Origin: Hyperoodon ampullatus
Lineage: Eukaryota; Chordata; Mammalia; Artiodactyla; Ziphiidae
NCBI GenBank assembly: GCA_949752795.1
Contig: CATKHW010000563.1
Location: 186,001-250,000 of the forward strand
Length of the DNA: 64,000 nt
Direction: 5' to 3'
A program made the position numbers and the translations under genes. The notes under the pieces are model-generated. The model was not told the DNA's origin and ran no database searches. It was given only the letters and a program-made list of their open reading frames with translations. Of the stretch, positions 38,256-50,441 are shown in pieces (within the stretch, counting starts at the first letter, position 1; each line of letters opens with the position of its first letter).

Positions 38256-39994
38256 TTCATAAGTGATATCTTATGATAAGTTTCTTTTTCTGTGTGACTT
38301 ATTTCACTTAGAATCATCGTACCTGAATCCACCCATTTTGTTGCTACTGGGCTTATGACATTGATTTCATGGCTGAGGGATATTCCATCATACGTAAGTA
38401 CCACAATTTTTTGAACCATGTTTATATTTTCTGGGATACTTAAGGTGTATCCAAGTTGAGGTCCTTGTATGCAGTGCAGCCCTAAATTTTGGGGTGGCTC
38501 TGTCTTATTGATTTTCAGTTTTCCCAAGGTATATTCCCTAGACTGGTAGTGCCCTTGGCTCTGTAGCTCTGTTCTTTACTTGTTTTAGGGAACAGAATGC
38601 ACTCCTCCAGAGAGGCAGTTGGCAATTTACATCCCGCCCATCAGCATAACAAGGCTCCCTGTTCTCCAGGGCCTGTCTTGCCTTTCTTGTTCTTACACAT
38701 TTTGTGGATGTCCCTTTTGACCGGTGGGAAGTGATACTTCTTTGTAGTGCAGATTTGCATTGCCCGCTTGCTTGCTTGGCCAAAAAGGGCGTATGCGTTT
38801 TCTCCTGAATATATTCAGGAGAAAACGCATACGCCCTTTTTGGCCAAGTGCATCATTGTCGAAGTTGTGCCCCTCTTCCTGTGCTTTAAAGGCGATTCCA
38901 ACGTACCTCTTGAAATCTGTTTCCTGCTATTCTGCCTCGCTTTCAAGTCCGCCTCGTTGCCTTCCCTCAACAGATTTTTGGACGATAGTTGTCCTTTATT
39001 ACTCGGCCAGTTTGTGAATTGCTGTGTCCCTGAGCTCCATTTTTCAACTCGTTTTTGGTGAGCTGACCGCAAGTCCAAAATTTTGGTTCAGGACCTATAC
39101 TGGTTCCCGGTGGGTGGCTGAGAATTTGGTTAATTCTTCTTCCTGCCGGGAAATTACAGTGATATGTGCCCGTCCAAAGGCCTAACAGCTACTCTCTCAT
39201 TGGTTCTCCCTCTTCCCTTTCATCCTCTGCCAAATTGGCAACCTGTGCGAACCAAGAGGTTAAAGGGGCTGTCTCTCCAAGTTGGGAGGTTGATAGTAAA
39301 GCAGACGGAAAGTCAAACCGGAGCACCAGGAGAGGGACTATTCGTTGAGTTTTAGAAACCTTTCGTATTCACAGTGTGTCCGTTCTCTAGGTTTCCCGCA
39401 CATGTTATAGCTGTAGTACTATTCCCTTCAACCTGGAGAGTTCGGACCCATGGAATGGGTGCCATGCATTATTGCTTTAAAAGGTCTGCATTTGCTCACC
39501 CAATCTCACCAATCGTCTCAGTCCCAAGTGTCCCTCCTTATGCCACATCCAGCTGTCGTTGTAGTTAGGGTCATTCCAGCTTTCATCAGAGACCCTGAAG
39601 GAATTGTAAAGAATTTCCCAGTTTTTTTGTTTTGTTTTTGAAATTCCTTTTTATAGTGGGTTTGAGCTGATTCTCGCTGCCATGTTTATGCCAGTCTAGA
39701 CACACTTGATTCCCTTACGGAGACATATCAATACATAGGTATTAAGATTCTTACTAATCAGATATTTTCCTCTGAGGGAAATATGGGGTTTTGAGTCCCT
39801 TTCACTGAGGACGGTGTAGGTCTTGTCTATTCCATAGTTGGTTTTTGGAACGGTACCTGTGCTTATATCAAACTCTGGTTTTATGCATCACCCCACCTCT
39901 CCTTCCCCCTTAAGCAGGTATAAGAGTGTTTTCTAAATGTCAGACACTGTTCTCTTTCCTAACTCAGTTCAAGTGTAGCCATGTTTACAGGATC
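38256..39994 (+). repeat. Satellite unit U23 (core; La/RB)
   Basis: Core unit, La/RB, with private CTGTGTCCCTGAG near 39020, CCAAAGGCC near 39175 and TTTAAAAGGTCTG near 39475. CTAATCAG and CTGAGGG tie it to U6 and U10. The palindrome is perfect. Confidence 0.95.
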
Positions 39995-41734
39995 TTCATA
40001 AGTGATATCTTATGATAAGTTTCTTTTTCTGTGTGACTTATTTCACTTAGAATCATCGTACCTGAATCCACCCATTTTGTTGCTACTGGTCTTATGACAT
40101 TGATTTCATGGCTGAGGGATATTCCATCGTACGTAAGTACCACAATTTTTTGAACCATGTTTATATTTTCTGGGATACTTAAGGTGTGTCCAAGTTGAGG
40201 TCCTTGTATGCAGTGCAGCCCTAAATTTTGGGGTGGCTCTGTCTTATTGATTTTCAGTTTTCCCAAGGTATATTCCCTAGACTGGTAGTGCCCTTGGCTC
40301 TGTAGCTCTGTTCTTTACTTGTTTTAGCGAACAGAATGCACTCCTCCAGAGAGGCAGTTGGCAATTTACATCCCGCCCATCAGCATAACAAGGCTCCCTG
40401 TTCTCCAGGGCCTGTCTTGCCTTTCTTGTTCTTACACATTTTGTGGATGTCCCTTTTGACCGGTGGGAAGTGATACTTCTTTGTAGTGCAGATTTGCATT
40501 GCCCGCTTGCTTGCTTGGCCAAAAAGGGCGTATGCGTTTTCTCCTGAATATATTCAGGAGAAAACGCATACGCCCTTTTTGGCCAAGTGCATCATTGTCG
40601 AAGTTGTGCCCCTCTTCCTGTGCTTTAAAGGCGATTCCAACGTACCTCTTGAAATCTGTTTCCTGCTATTCTGCCTCGCTTTCAAGTCCGCCTCGTTGCC
40701 TTCCCTCAACAGATTTTTGGACGATAGTTGTCCTTTATTACTCGGCCAGTTTGTGAATTGCTGTGCCCCTGAGCTCCATTTTTCAACTCGTTTTTGGTGA
40801 GCTGACCGCAAGTCCAAAATTTTGGTTCAGGACCTATACTGGTTCCCGGTGGGTGGCTGAGAATTTGGTTAATTCTTCTTCCTGCCGGGAAATTACAGTG
40901 ATATGTGCCCTTCCAAATGCCTAACAGCTACTCTCTCATTGGTTCTCCCTCTTCCCTTTCATCCTCTGCCAAATTGGCAACCTGTGCGAACCAAGAGGTT
41001 AAAGGGGTTGTCGCTCCAAGTTGGGAGGTTGATAGTAAAGCAGACGGAAAGTCAAACCAGAGCACCAGGAGAGGGACTATTCGTTGAGTTTTAGAAACCT
41101 TTCGTATTCACAGTGTGTCCGTTCTCTAGGTTTCCCGCACATGTTATAGCTGTAGTAATATTCCCTTCAACCTGGAGAGTTCGGACCCATGGAATGGGTG
41201 CCATGCATTATTGCTTTAAAGGGTCTGCATTTGCTCACCCAATCTCACCAATCATCTCAGTCCCAAGTGTCCCTCCTTATGCCACATCCAGCTGTCGTTG
41301 CAGATAGGGTCATTCCAGCTTTCATCAGAGACCCTGAAGGAATTGTAAAGAATTTCCCAGTTTTTTTTGTTTTCTTTTTGAAATTCATTTTTATAGTGGG
41401 TTTGAGCTGATTCTCGCTGCCATGTTTATGCCAGTCTAGACACACTTGATTCCCTTACGGAGACATATCAATACATAGGTTTTAAGATTCTTACTAGTCA
41501 GATATTTTCCTCTGTGGGAAATATGGGGTTTTGAGTCCCTTTCACTGAGGACGGTGTAGGTCTTGTCTATTCCATAGTTGGTTTTTGGAACGGTACCTGT
41601 GCTTATATCAAACTCTGGTTTTATGCATCACCCCACCTCTCCTTCCCCCTTAAGCAGGTATAAGAGTGTTTTCTAAATGTGAGACACTGTTCTCTTTCCT
41701 AACTCAGTTCAAGTGTAGCCATGTTTACAGGATC
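39995..41734 (+). repeat. Satellite unit U24 (core; Lb/RB, bridge to dimer region)
   Basis: Left half Lb with TTTTAGCGAAC. The right half has ACCAATCATC and an altered T-rich tract (8 T then GTTTTC), which recur in U26 and U28, so this unit links the core to the dimeric region. It is 1740 bp; the palindrome is perfect. Confidence 0.95.
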
Positions 41735-43485
41735 TTCATAAGTGATATCTTATGATAAGTTTCTTTTTCTGTGTGACTTATTTCACTTAGAATCTTCGAA
41801 CCTGAATCCACCCATTTTGCTGCTACTGGTCTTATGACATTGATTTCATGGCTGAGGGATATTCCATCGTACGTAAGTACCACAATTTTTTGAACCATGT
41901 TTATATTTTCTGGGATACTTAAGGTGTGTCCAAGTTGAGGTCCTTGTATGCAGTGCAGCCCTAAATTTTGGGGTGGCTCTGTCTTATTGATTTTCAGTTT
42001 TCCCAAGGTATATTCCCTAGACTGGTAGTGCCCTTGGCTCTGTAGCTCTGTTCTTTACTTGTTTTAGGGAACAGAATGCACTCCTCCAGAGAGGCAGTTG
42101 GCAATTTTACATCCCGCCCATCAGCATAACAAGGCTCCCTGTTCTCCATGGCCTGTCTTGCCTTTCTTGTTCTTACACATTTTGTGGATGTCCTTTTTGA
42201 CCGGTGGGAAGTGATACTTCTTTGTAGTGCAGATTTGCATTGCCCGCTTGCTTGCTTGGCCAAAAAGGGCGTATGCGTTTTCTCCTGAATATATTCAGGA
42301 GAAAACGCATACGCCCTTTTTGGCCAAGTGCATCATTGTCGAAGTTGTGCCCCTCTTCCTGTGCTTTAAAGGCGATTCCAACGTACCTCTTGAAATCTGT
42401 TTCCTGCTATTCTGCCTCGCTTTCAAGTCCGCCTCGTTGCCTTCCCTCAACAGATTTTTGGACGAGAGTTGTCCTTTATTACTCGGCCAGTTTGTGAATT
42501 GCTGTGCCCCTGAGCTCCATTTTTCAACTCGTTTTTGGTGAGCTGACCGCAAGTCCAAAATTTTGGTTGAGGTCCTATACTGGTTCCCGGTGGGTGGCTG
42601 AGAATTTGGTTAATTCTTCTTCCTGCCGGGAAATTACAGTGATATGTGCCCGTCCAAATGCCTAACAGCTACTCTCTCATTGGTTCTCCCTCTTCCCTTT
42701 CATCCTCTGCCAAATTGGCAACCTGTGCGAACCAAGAGGTTAAAGGGGCTGTCTCTCCAAGTTGGGAGGTTGATAGTAAAGCAGACGGAAAGTCTAACTG
42801 GAGCACCAGGAGAGGGACTATTCGTTGAGTTTTAGAAACCTTTCGTATTCACAGTGTGTCGTTCTCTAGGTTTCCCGCACATGTTATAGCTGTAGTAATA
42901 TTCCCTTCAACCTGGAGAGTTCGGACCCATGGAATGGGTGCCATGCATTATTGCTTTAAAGGGTCTGCATTTGCTCACCCAATCTCACCAATCGTCTCAG
43001 TCCCCAAGTGTCCCTCCTTATGCCACATCCAGGCTGTCGTTGTAGATAGGGTCATTCCAGCTTTCATCAGAGATCCTGAAGGAATTGTAAAGAATTTCCC
43101 AGTTTTTTTGTTTTGTTTTTGAAATTCCTTTTTATAGTGGTTTGAGCTGATTCTCGCTGCCATGTCGCTGCCATGTTTATGCCAGTCTAGACACACTTGA
43201 TTCCCTTACAGAGACATATCAATACATAGGTTTTAAGATTCTTACTAGTCAGATATTTTCCTCTGCGGGAAATATGGGGTTTTGAGTCCCTTTCACTGAG
43301 GAAGGTGTAGGTCTTGTCTATTCCATAGTTGGTTTTTGGAACGGTACCTGTGCTTATATCAAACTCTGGTTTTATGCATCACCCCACCTCTCCTTCCGCC
43401 TTAAGCAGGCATAAGAGTGTTTTCTAAATGTGAGACACTGTTCTCTTTCCTAACTCAGTTCAAGTGTAGCCATGTTTACAGGATC
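41735..43485 (+). repeat. Satellite unit U25 (dimer member A, with many private indels)
   Basis: At 1751 bp this is the longest unit of the core and dimer regions. It matches U27 and U29 but has private single-base indels (GCAATTTTACATC near 42105, TCCCCAAGTG near 43005, CCAGGCTGTC near 43031, a missing G near 43140) and an 11-bp tandem duplication at 43154-43175. It shares with U27 and U29 a missing C in GTGTGTCGTTCTC. The palindrome (42255-42328) is perfect. Confidence 0.93.
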
Positions 43486-45225
43486 TTCATAAGTGATATC
43501 TTATGATAAGTTTCTTTTTCTCTGTGACTTATTTCACTTAGAATCATCGTACCTGAATCCACCCATTTTGCTGCTACTGGTCTTATGACGTTGATTTCAT
43601 GGCTGAGGGATATTCCATCGTACGTAATTACCACAATTTTTTGAACCATTTTTATATTTCCTGGAATATTTAAGGTGTACCCAAGTTGAGGTCCTTGTAA
43701 GCAGTGCAGCCCTGAATTTTGGGGTGGCTCTGTCTTATTGATTTTCAGTTTTCCCAAGGTATATTCCCTAGACTGGAAGTGCCCTTGGCTCTGTAGCTCT
43801 GTTCTTTACTTGTTTTAGGGAACACAATGCACTCTTCCAGAGAGGCAGTTGGCAATTTACATCCCGCCCATCAGCATAACAAGGCTCCCTGTTCTCCAGG
43901 GCCTGTCTTGCCTTTCTGGTTTTTACACATTTTGTGGATGTCCCTTTTGACAGGTGGGAAGTGATACTTCTTTGTAGTGCAGATTGGCATTGCCCGCTTG
44001 CTTGCTTGTCCGAAAAGGGCATATGCGTTTTCTCCTGAATATATTCAGGAGAAATCGCATACGCCCTTTTTGGCCAAGTGCATCATTGTCGAAGTTGTGC
44101 CCCTCTTCCTGTGCTTTAAAGGCGATTCCAACGTACCTCTTGAAATCTGTTTCCTGCTATTCTGCCTCGCTTTCAAGTCCGCCTCGTTGCCTTCCCTCAA
44201 CAGATTTTTGGACGAGAGTTGTCCTTTATTACTCGGCCAGTTTGTGAATTGCTGTGCCCCTGAGCTGCATTTTTCAACTCGTTTTTGGTGAGCTGACCGC
44301 AAGTCCAAAATTTTGGTTCAGGACCTATACTGGTTCCCGGTGGGTGGCTGAGAATTTGGTTAATTCTTCTTCCTGCTGGGAAATTACAGTGATATGTGCC
44401 CGTCCAAATGCCTAACAGCTACTCTCTCATTGGTTCTCCCTCTTCCCTTTCATCCTCTGCCAAATTGGCAACCTGTGCGAACCAAGAGGTTAAAGGGGCT
44501 GTCTCTCCAAGTTGGGAGGTTGATAGTAAAGCAGACGGAAAGTCAAACCGGAGTACCAGGAGAGGGACTATTCGTTGAGTTTTAGAAACCTTTCGTATTC
44601 ACAGTGTGTCCGTTCTCTAGGTTTCCCGCACATGTTATAGCTGTAGTAATATTCCCTTCAACCTGGAGAGTTCAGACCCATGGAATGGGTGCCATGCATT
44701 ATTGCTTTAAAGGGTCTGCATTTGCTCACCCAATCTCACCAATCATCTCAGTCCCAAGTGTCCCTCCTTATGCCACATCCAGCTGTCGTTGTAGATAGGG
44801 TCATTCCAGCTTTCATCAGAGACCCTGAAGGAATTGTAAAGAATTTCCCAGTTTTTTTTGTTTTCTTTTTGAAATTCATTTTTATAGTGGGTTTGAGCTG
44901 ATTCTCGCTGCCATGTTTATGCCAGTCTAGACACACTTGATTCCCTTACGGAGACATATCAATACATAGGTTTTAAGATTCTTACTAGTCAGATATTTTC
45001 CTCTGTGGGAAATATGGGGTTTTGAGTCCCTTTCACTGAGGACGGTGTAGGTCTTGTCTATTCCATAGTTGGTTTTTGGAACGGTACCTGTGCTTATATC
45101 AAACTCTGGTTTTATGCATCACCCCACCTCTCCTTCCCCCTTAAGCAGGTATAAGAGTGTTTTCTAAATGTCAGACACTGTTCTCTTTCCTAACTCAGTT
45201 CAAGTGTAGCCATGTTTACAGGATC
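43486..45225 (+). repeat. Satellite unit U26 (dimer member B, Le/RB chimera)
   Basis: The left half is edge-like (GTAATTACCAC, CCATTTTTATATTTCCTGG, CTGGAAGTGCCC, GGTTTTTACAC, GACAGGTGGG). The right half is core-like. The left palindrome arm is edge-like (GTCCGAAAAGGGCATATGCG) against a mostly core-like right arm, so the switch is at the palindrome. A private GAAATCGCATACG is at 44050-44062. Confidence 0.95.
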
Positions 45226-46963
45226 TTCATAAGTGATATCTTATGATAAGTTTCTTTTTCTGTGTGACTTATTTCACTTAGAATCATCGTACCTGAATCC
45301 ACCCATTTTGCTGCTACTGGTCTTATGACATTGATTTCATGGCTGAGGGATATTCCATCGTACGTAAGTACCACAATTTTTTGAACCATGTTTATATTTT
45401 CTGGGATACTTAAGGTGTGTCCAAGTTGAGGTCCTTGTATGCAGTGCAGCCCTAAATTTTGGGGTGGCTCTGTCTTATTGATTTTCAGTTTTCCCAAGGT
45501 ATATTCCCTAGACTGGTAGTGCCCTTGGCTCTGTAGCTCTGTTCTTTACTTGTTTTAGGGAACAGAATGCACTCCTCCAGAGAGGCAGTTGGCAATTTAC
45601 ATCCCGCCCATCAGCATAACAAGGCTCCCTGTTCTCCAGGGCCTGTCTTGCCTTTCTTGTTCTTACACATTTTGTGGATGTCCTTTTTGACCGGTGGGAA
45701 GTGATACTTCTTTGTAGTGCAGATTTGCATTGCCCGCTTGCTTGCTTGGCCAAAAAGGGCGTATGCGTTTTCTCCTGAATATATTCAGGAGAAAACGCAT
45801 ACGCCCTTTTTGGCCAAGTGCATCATTGTCGAAGTTGTGCCCCTCTTCCTGTGCTTTAAAGGCGATTCCAACGTACCTCTTGAAATCTGTTTCCTGCTAT
45901 TCTGCCTCGCTTTCAAGTCCGCCTCGTTGCCTTCCCTCAACAGATTTTTGGACGAGAGTTGTCCTTTATTACTCGGCCAGTTTGTGAATTGCTGTGCCCC
46001 TGAGCTCCATTTTTCAACTCGTTTTTGGTGAGCTGACCGCAAGTCCAAAATTTTGGTTGAGGACCTATACTGGTTCCCGGTGGGTGGCTGAGAATTTGGT
46101 TAATTCTTCTTCCTGCCGGGAAATTACAGTGATATGTGCCCGTCCAAATGCCTAACAGCTACTCTCTCATTGGTTCTCCCTCTTCCCTTTCATCCTCTGC
46201 CAAATTGGCAACCTGTGCGAACCAAGAGGTTAAAGGGGCTGTCTCTCCAAGTTGGGAGGTTGATAGTAAAGCAGACGGAAAGTCAAACTGGAGCACCAGG
46301 AGAGGGACTATTCGTTGAGTTTTAGAAACCTTTCGTATTCACAGTGTGTCGTTCTCTAGGTTTCCCGCACATGTTATAGCTGTAGTAATATTCCCTTCAA
46401 CCTGGAGAGTTCGGACCCATGGAATGGGTGCCATGCATTATTGCTTTAAAGGGTCTGCATTTGCTCACCCAATCTCACCAATCGTCTCAGTCCCAAGTGT
46501 CCCTCCTTATGCCACATCCAGCTGTCGTTGTAGATAGGGTCATTCCAGCTTTCATCAGAGATCCTGAAGGAATTGTAAAGAATTTCCCAGTTTTTTTGTT
46601 TTGTTTTTGAAATTCCTTTTTATAGTGGGTTTGAGCTGATTCTCGCTGCCATGTTTATGCCAGTCTAGACACACTTGATTCCCTTACAGAGACATATCAA
46701 TACATAGGTTTTAAGATTCTTACTAGTCAGATATTTTCCTCTGCGGGAAATATGGGGTTTTGAGTCCCTTTCACTGAGGAAGGTGTAGGTCTTGTCTATT
46801 CCATAGTTGGTTTTTGGAACGGTACCTGTGCTTATATCAAACTCTGGTTTTATGCATCACCCCACCTCTCCTTCCGCCTTAAGCAGGCATAAGAGTGTTT
46901 TCTAAATGTGAGACACTGTTCTCTTTCCTAACTCAGTTCAAGTGTAGCCATGTTTACAGGATC
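45226..46963 (+). repeat. Satellite unit U27 (dimer member A)
   Basis: Member A, 1738 bp: Lc with GTGTGTCCAAG, GTCCTTTTTGACC, GGTTGAGGACC, GTGTGTCGTTCTC and CAGAGATCCTG. It is almost identical to U29. The palindrome is perfect. Confidence 0.95.
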
Positions 46964-48703
46964 TTCATAAGTGATATCTTATGATAAGTTTCTTTTTCTC
47001 TGTGACTTATTTCACTTAGAATCATCGTACCTGAATCCACCCATTTTGCTGCTACTGGTCTTATGACGTTGATTTCATGGCTGAGGGATATTCCATCGTA
47101 CGTAATTACCACAATTTTTTGAACCATTTTTATATTTCCTGGAATATTTAAGGTGTACCCAAGTTGAGGTCCTTGTAAGCAGTGCAGCCCTGAATTTTGG
47201 GGTGGCTCTGTCTTATTGATTTTCAGTTTTCCCAAGGTATATTCCCTAGACTGGAAGTGCCCTTGGCTCTGTAGCTCTGTTCTTTACTTGTTTTAGGGAA
47301 CACAATGCACTCTTCCAGAGAGGCAGTTGGCAATTTACATCCCGCCCATCAGCATAACAAGGCTCCCTGTTCTCCAGGGCCTGTCTTGCCTTTCTGGTTT
47401 TTACACATTTTGTGGATGTCCCTTTTGACAGGTGGGAAGTGATACTTCTTTGTAGTGCAGATTGGCATTGCCCGCTTGCTTGCTTGTCCGAAAAGGGCAT
47501 ATGCGTTTTCTCCTGAATATATTCAGGAGAAAACGCATACGCCCTTTTTGGCCAAGTGCATCATTGTCGAAGTTGTGCCCCTCTTCCTGTGCTTTAAAGG
47601 CGATTCCAACGTACCTCTTGAAATCTGTTTCCTGCTATTCTGCCTCGCTTTCAAGTCCGCCTCGTTGCCTTCCCTCAACAGATTTTTGGACGAGAGTTGT
47701 CCTTTATTACTCGGCCAGTTTGTGAATTGCTGTGCCCCTGAGCTGCATTTTTCAACTCGTTTTTGGTGAGCTGACCGCAAGTCCAAAATTTTGGTTCAGG
47801 ACCTATACTGGTTCCCGGTGGGTGGCTGAGAATTTGGTTAATTCTTCTTCCTGCTGGGAAATTACAGTGATATGTGCCCGTCCAAATGCCTAACAGCTAC
47901 TCTCTCATTGGTTCTCCCTCTTCCCTTTCATCCTCTGCCAAATTGGCAACCTGTGCGAACCAAGAGGTTAAAGGGGCTGTCTCTCCAAGTTGGGAGGTTG
48001 ATAGTAAAGCAGACGGAAAGTCAAACCGGAGTACCAGGAGAGGGACTATTCGTTGAGTTTTAGAAACCTTTCGTATTCACAGTGTGTCCGTTCTCTAGGT
48101 TTCCCGCACATGTTATAGCTGTAGTAATATTCCCTTCAACCTGGAGAGTTCAGACCCATGGAATGGGTGCCATGCATTATTGCTTTAAAGGGTCTGCATT
48201 TGCTCACCCAATCTCACCAATCATCTCAGTCCCAAGTGTCCCTCCTTATGCCACATCCAGCTGTCGTTGTAGATAGGGTCATTCCAGCTTTCATCAGAGA
48301 CCCTGAAGGAATTGTAAAGAATTTCCCAGTTTTTTTTGTTTTCTTTTTGAAATTCATTTTTATAGTGGGTTTGAGCTGATTCTCGCTGCCATGTTTATGC
48401 CAGTCTAGACACACTTGATTCCCTTACGGAGACATATCAATACATAGGTTTTAAGATTCTTACTAGTCAGATATTTTCCTCTGTGGGAAATATGGGGTTT
48501 TGAGTCCCTTTCACTGAGGACGGTGTAGGTCTTGTCTATTCCATAGTTGGTTTTTGGAACGGTACCTGTGCTTATATCAAACTCTGGTTTTATGCATCAC
48601 CCCACCTCTCCTTCCCCCTTAAGCAGGTATAAGAGTGTTTTCTAAATGTCAGACACTGTTCTCTTTCCTAACTCAGTTCAAGTGTAGCCATGTTTACAGG
48701 ATC
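46964..48703 (+). repeat. Satellite unit U28 (dimer member B)
   Basis: Member B, 1740 bp, nearly identical to U26, including the edge-like left half, the asymmetric palindrome and CTGAGCTGCATTTTTC. Confidence 0.95.
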
Positions 48704-50441
48704 TTCATAAGTGATATCTTATGATAAGTTTCTTTTTCTGTGTGACTTATTTCACTTAGAATCATCGTACCTGAATCCACCCATTTTGCTGCTACTGGTC
48801 TTATGACATTGATTTCATGGCTGAGGGATATTCCATCGTACGTAAGTACCACAATTTTTTGAACCATGTTTATATTTTCTGGGATACTTAAGGTGTGTCC
48901 AAGTTGAGGTCCTTGTATGCAGTGCAGCCCTAAATTTTGGGGTGGCTCTGTCTTATTGATTTTCAGTTTTCCCAAGGTATATTCCCTAGACTGGTAGTGC
49001 CCTTGGCTCTGTAGCTCTGTTCTTTACTTGTTTTAGGGAACAGAATGCACTCCTCCAGAGAGGCAGTTGGCAATTTACATCCCGCCCATCAGCATAACAA
49101 GGCTCCCTGTTCTCCAGGGCCTGTCTTGCCTTTCTTGTTCTTACACATTTTGTGGATGTCCTTTTTGACCGGTGGGAAGTGATACTTCTTTGTAGTGCAG
49201 ATTTGCATTGCCCACTTGCTTGCTTGGCCAAAAAGGGCGTATGCGTTTTCTCCTGAATATATTCAGGAGAAAACGCATACGCCCTTTTTGGCCAAGTGCA
49301 TCATTGTCGAAGTTGTGCCCCTCTTCCTGTGCTTTAAAGGCGATTCCAACGTACCTCTTGAAATCTGTTTCCTGCTATTCTGCCTCGCTTTCAAGTCCGC
49401 CTCGTTGCCTTCCCTCAACAGATTTTTGGACGAGAGTTGTCCTTTATTACTCGGCCAGTTTGTGAATTGCTGTGCCCCTGAGCTCCATTTTTCAACTCGT
49501 TTTTGGTGAGCTGACCGCAAGTCCAAAATTTTGGTTGAGGACCTATACTGGTTCCCGGTGGGTGGCTGAGAATTTGGTTAATTCTTCTTCCTGCCGGGAA
49601 ATTACAGTGATATGTGCCCGTCCAAATGCCTAACAGCTACTCTCTCATTGGTTCTCCCTCTTCCCTTTCATCCTCTGCCAAATTGGCAACCTGTGCGAAC
49701 CAAGAGGTTAAAGGGGCTGTCTCTCCAAGTTGGGAGGTTGATAGTAAAGCAGACGGAAATTCAAACTGGAGCACCAGGAGAGGGACTATTCGTTGAGTTT
49801 TAGAAACCTTTCGTATTCACAGTGTGTCGTTCTCTAGGTTTCCCGCACATGTTATAGCTGTAGTAATATTCCCTTCAACCTGGAGAGTTCGGACCCATGG
49901 AATGGGTGCCATGCATTATTGCTTTAAAGGGTCTGCATTTGCTCACCCAATCTCACCAATCGTCTCAGTCCCAAGTGTCCCTCCTTATGCCACATCCAGC
50001 TGTCGTTGTAGATAGGGTCATTCCAGCTTTCATCAGAGATCCTGAAGGAATTGTAAAGAATTTCCCAGTTTTTTTGTTTTGTTTTTGAAATTCCTTTTTA
50101 TAGTGGGTTTGAGCTGATTCTCGCTGCCATGTTTATGCCAGTCTAGACACACTTGATTCCCTTACAGAGACATATCAATACATAGGTTTTAAGATTCTTA
50201 CTAGTCAGATATTTTCCTCTGCGGGAAATATGGGGTTTTGAGTCCCTTTCACTGAGGAAGGTGTAGGTCTTGTCTATTCCATAGTTGGTTTTTGGAACGG
50301 TACCTGTGCTTATATCAAACTCTGGTTTTATGCATCACCCCACCTCTCCTTCCGCCTTAAGCAGGCATAAGAGTGTTTTCTAAATGTGAGACACTGTTCT
50401 CTTTCCTAACTCAGTTCAAGTGTAGCCATGTTTACAGGATC
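48704..50441 (+). repeat. Satellite unit U29 (dimer member A)
   Basis: Member A, 1738 bp, nearly identical to U27. Private changes are TGCCCACTTGC near 49213 and GGAAATTCAAAC near 49755. The palindrome is perfect. Confidence 0.95.
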
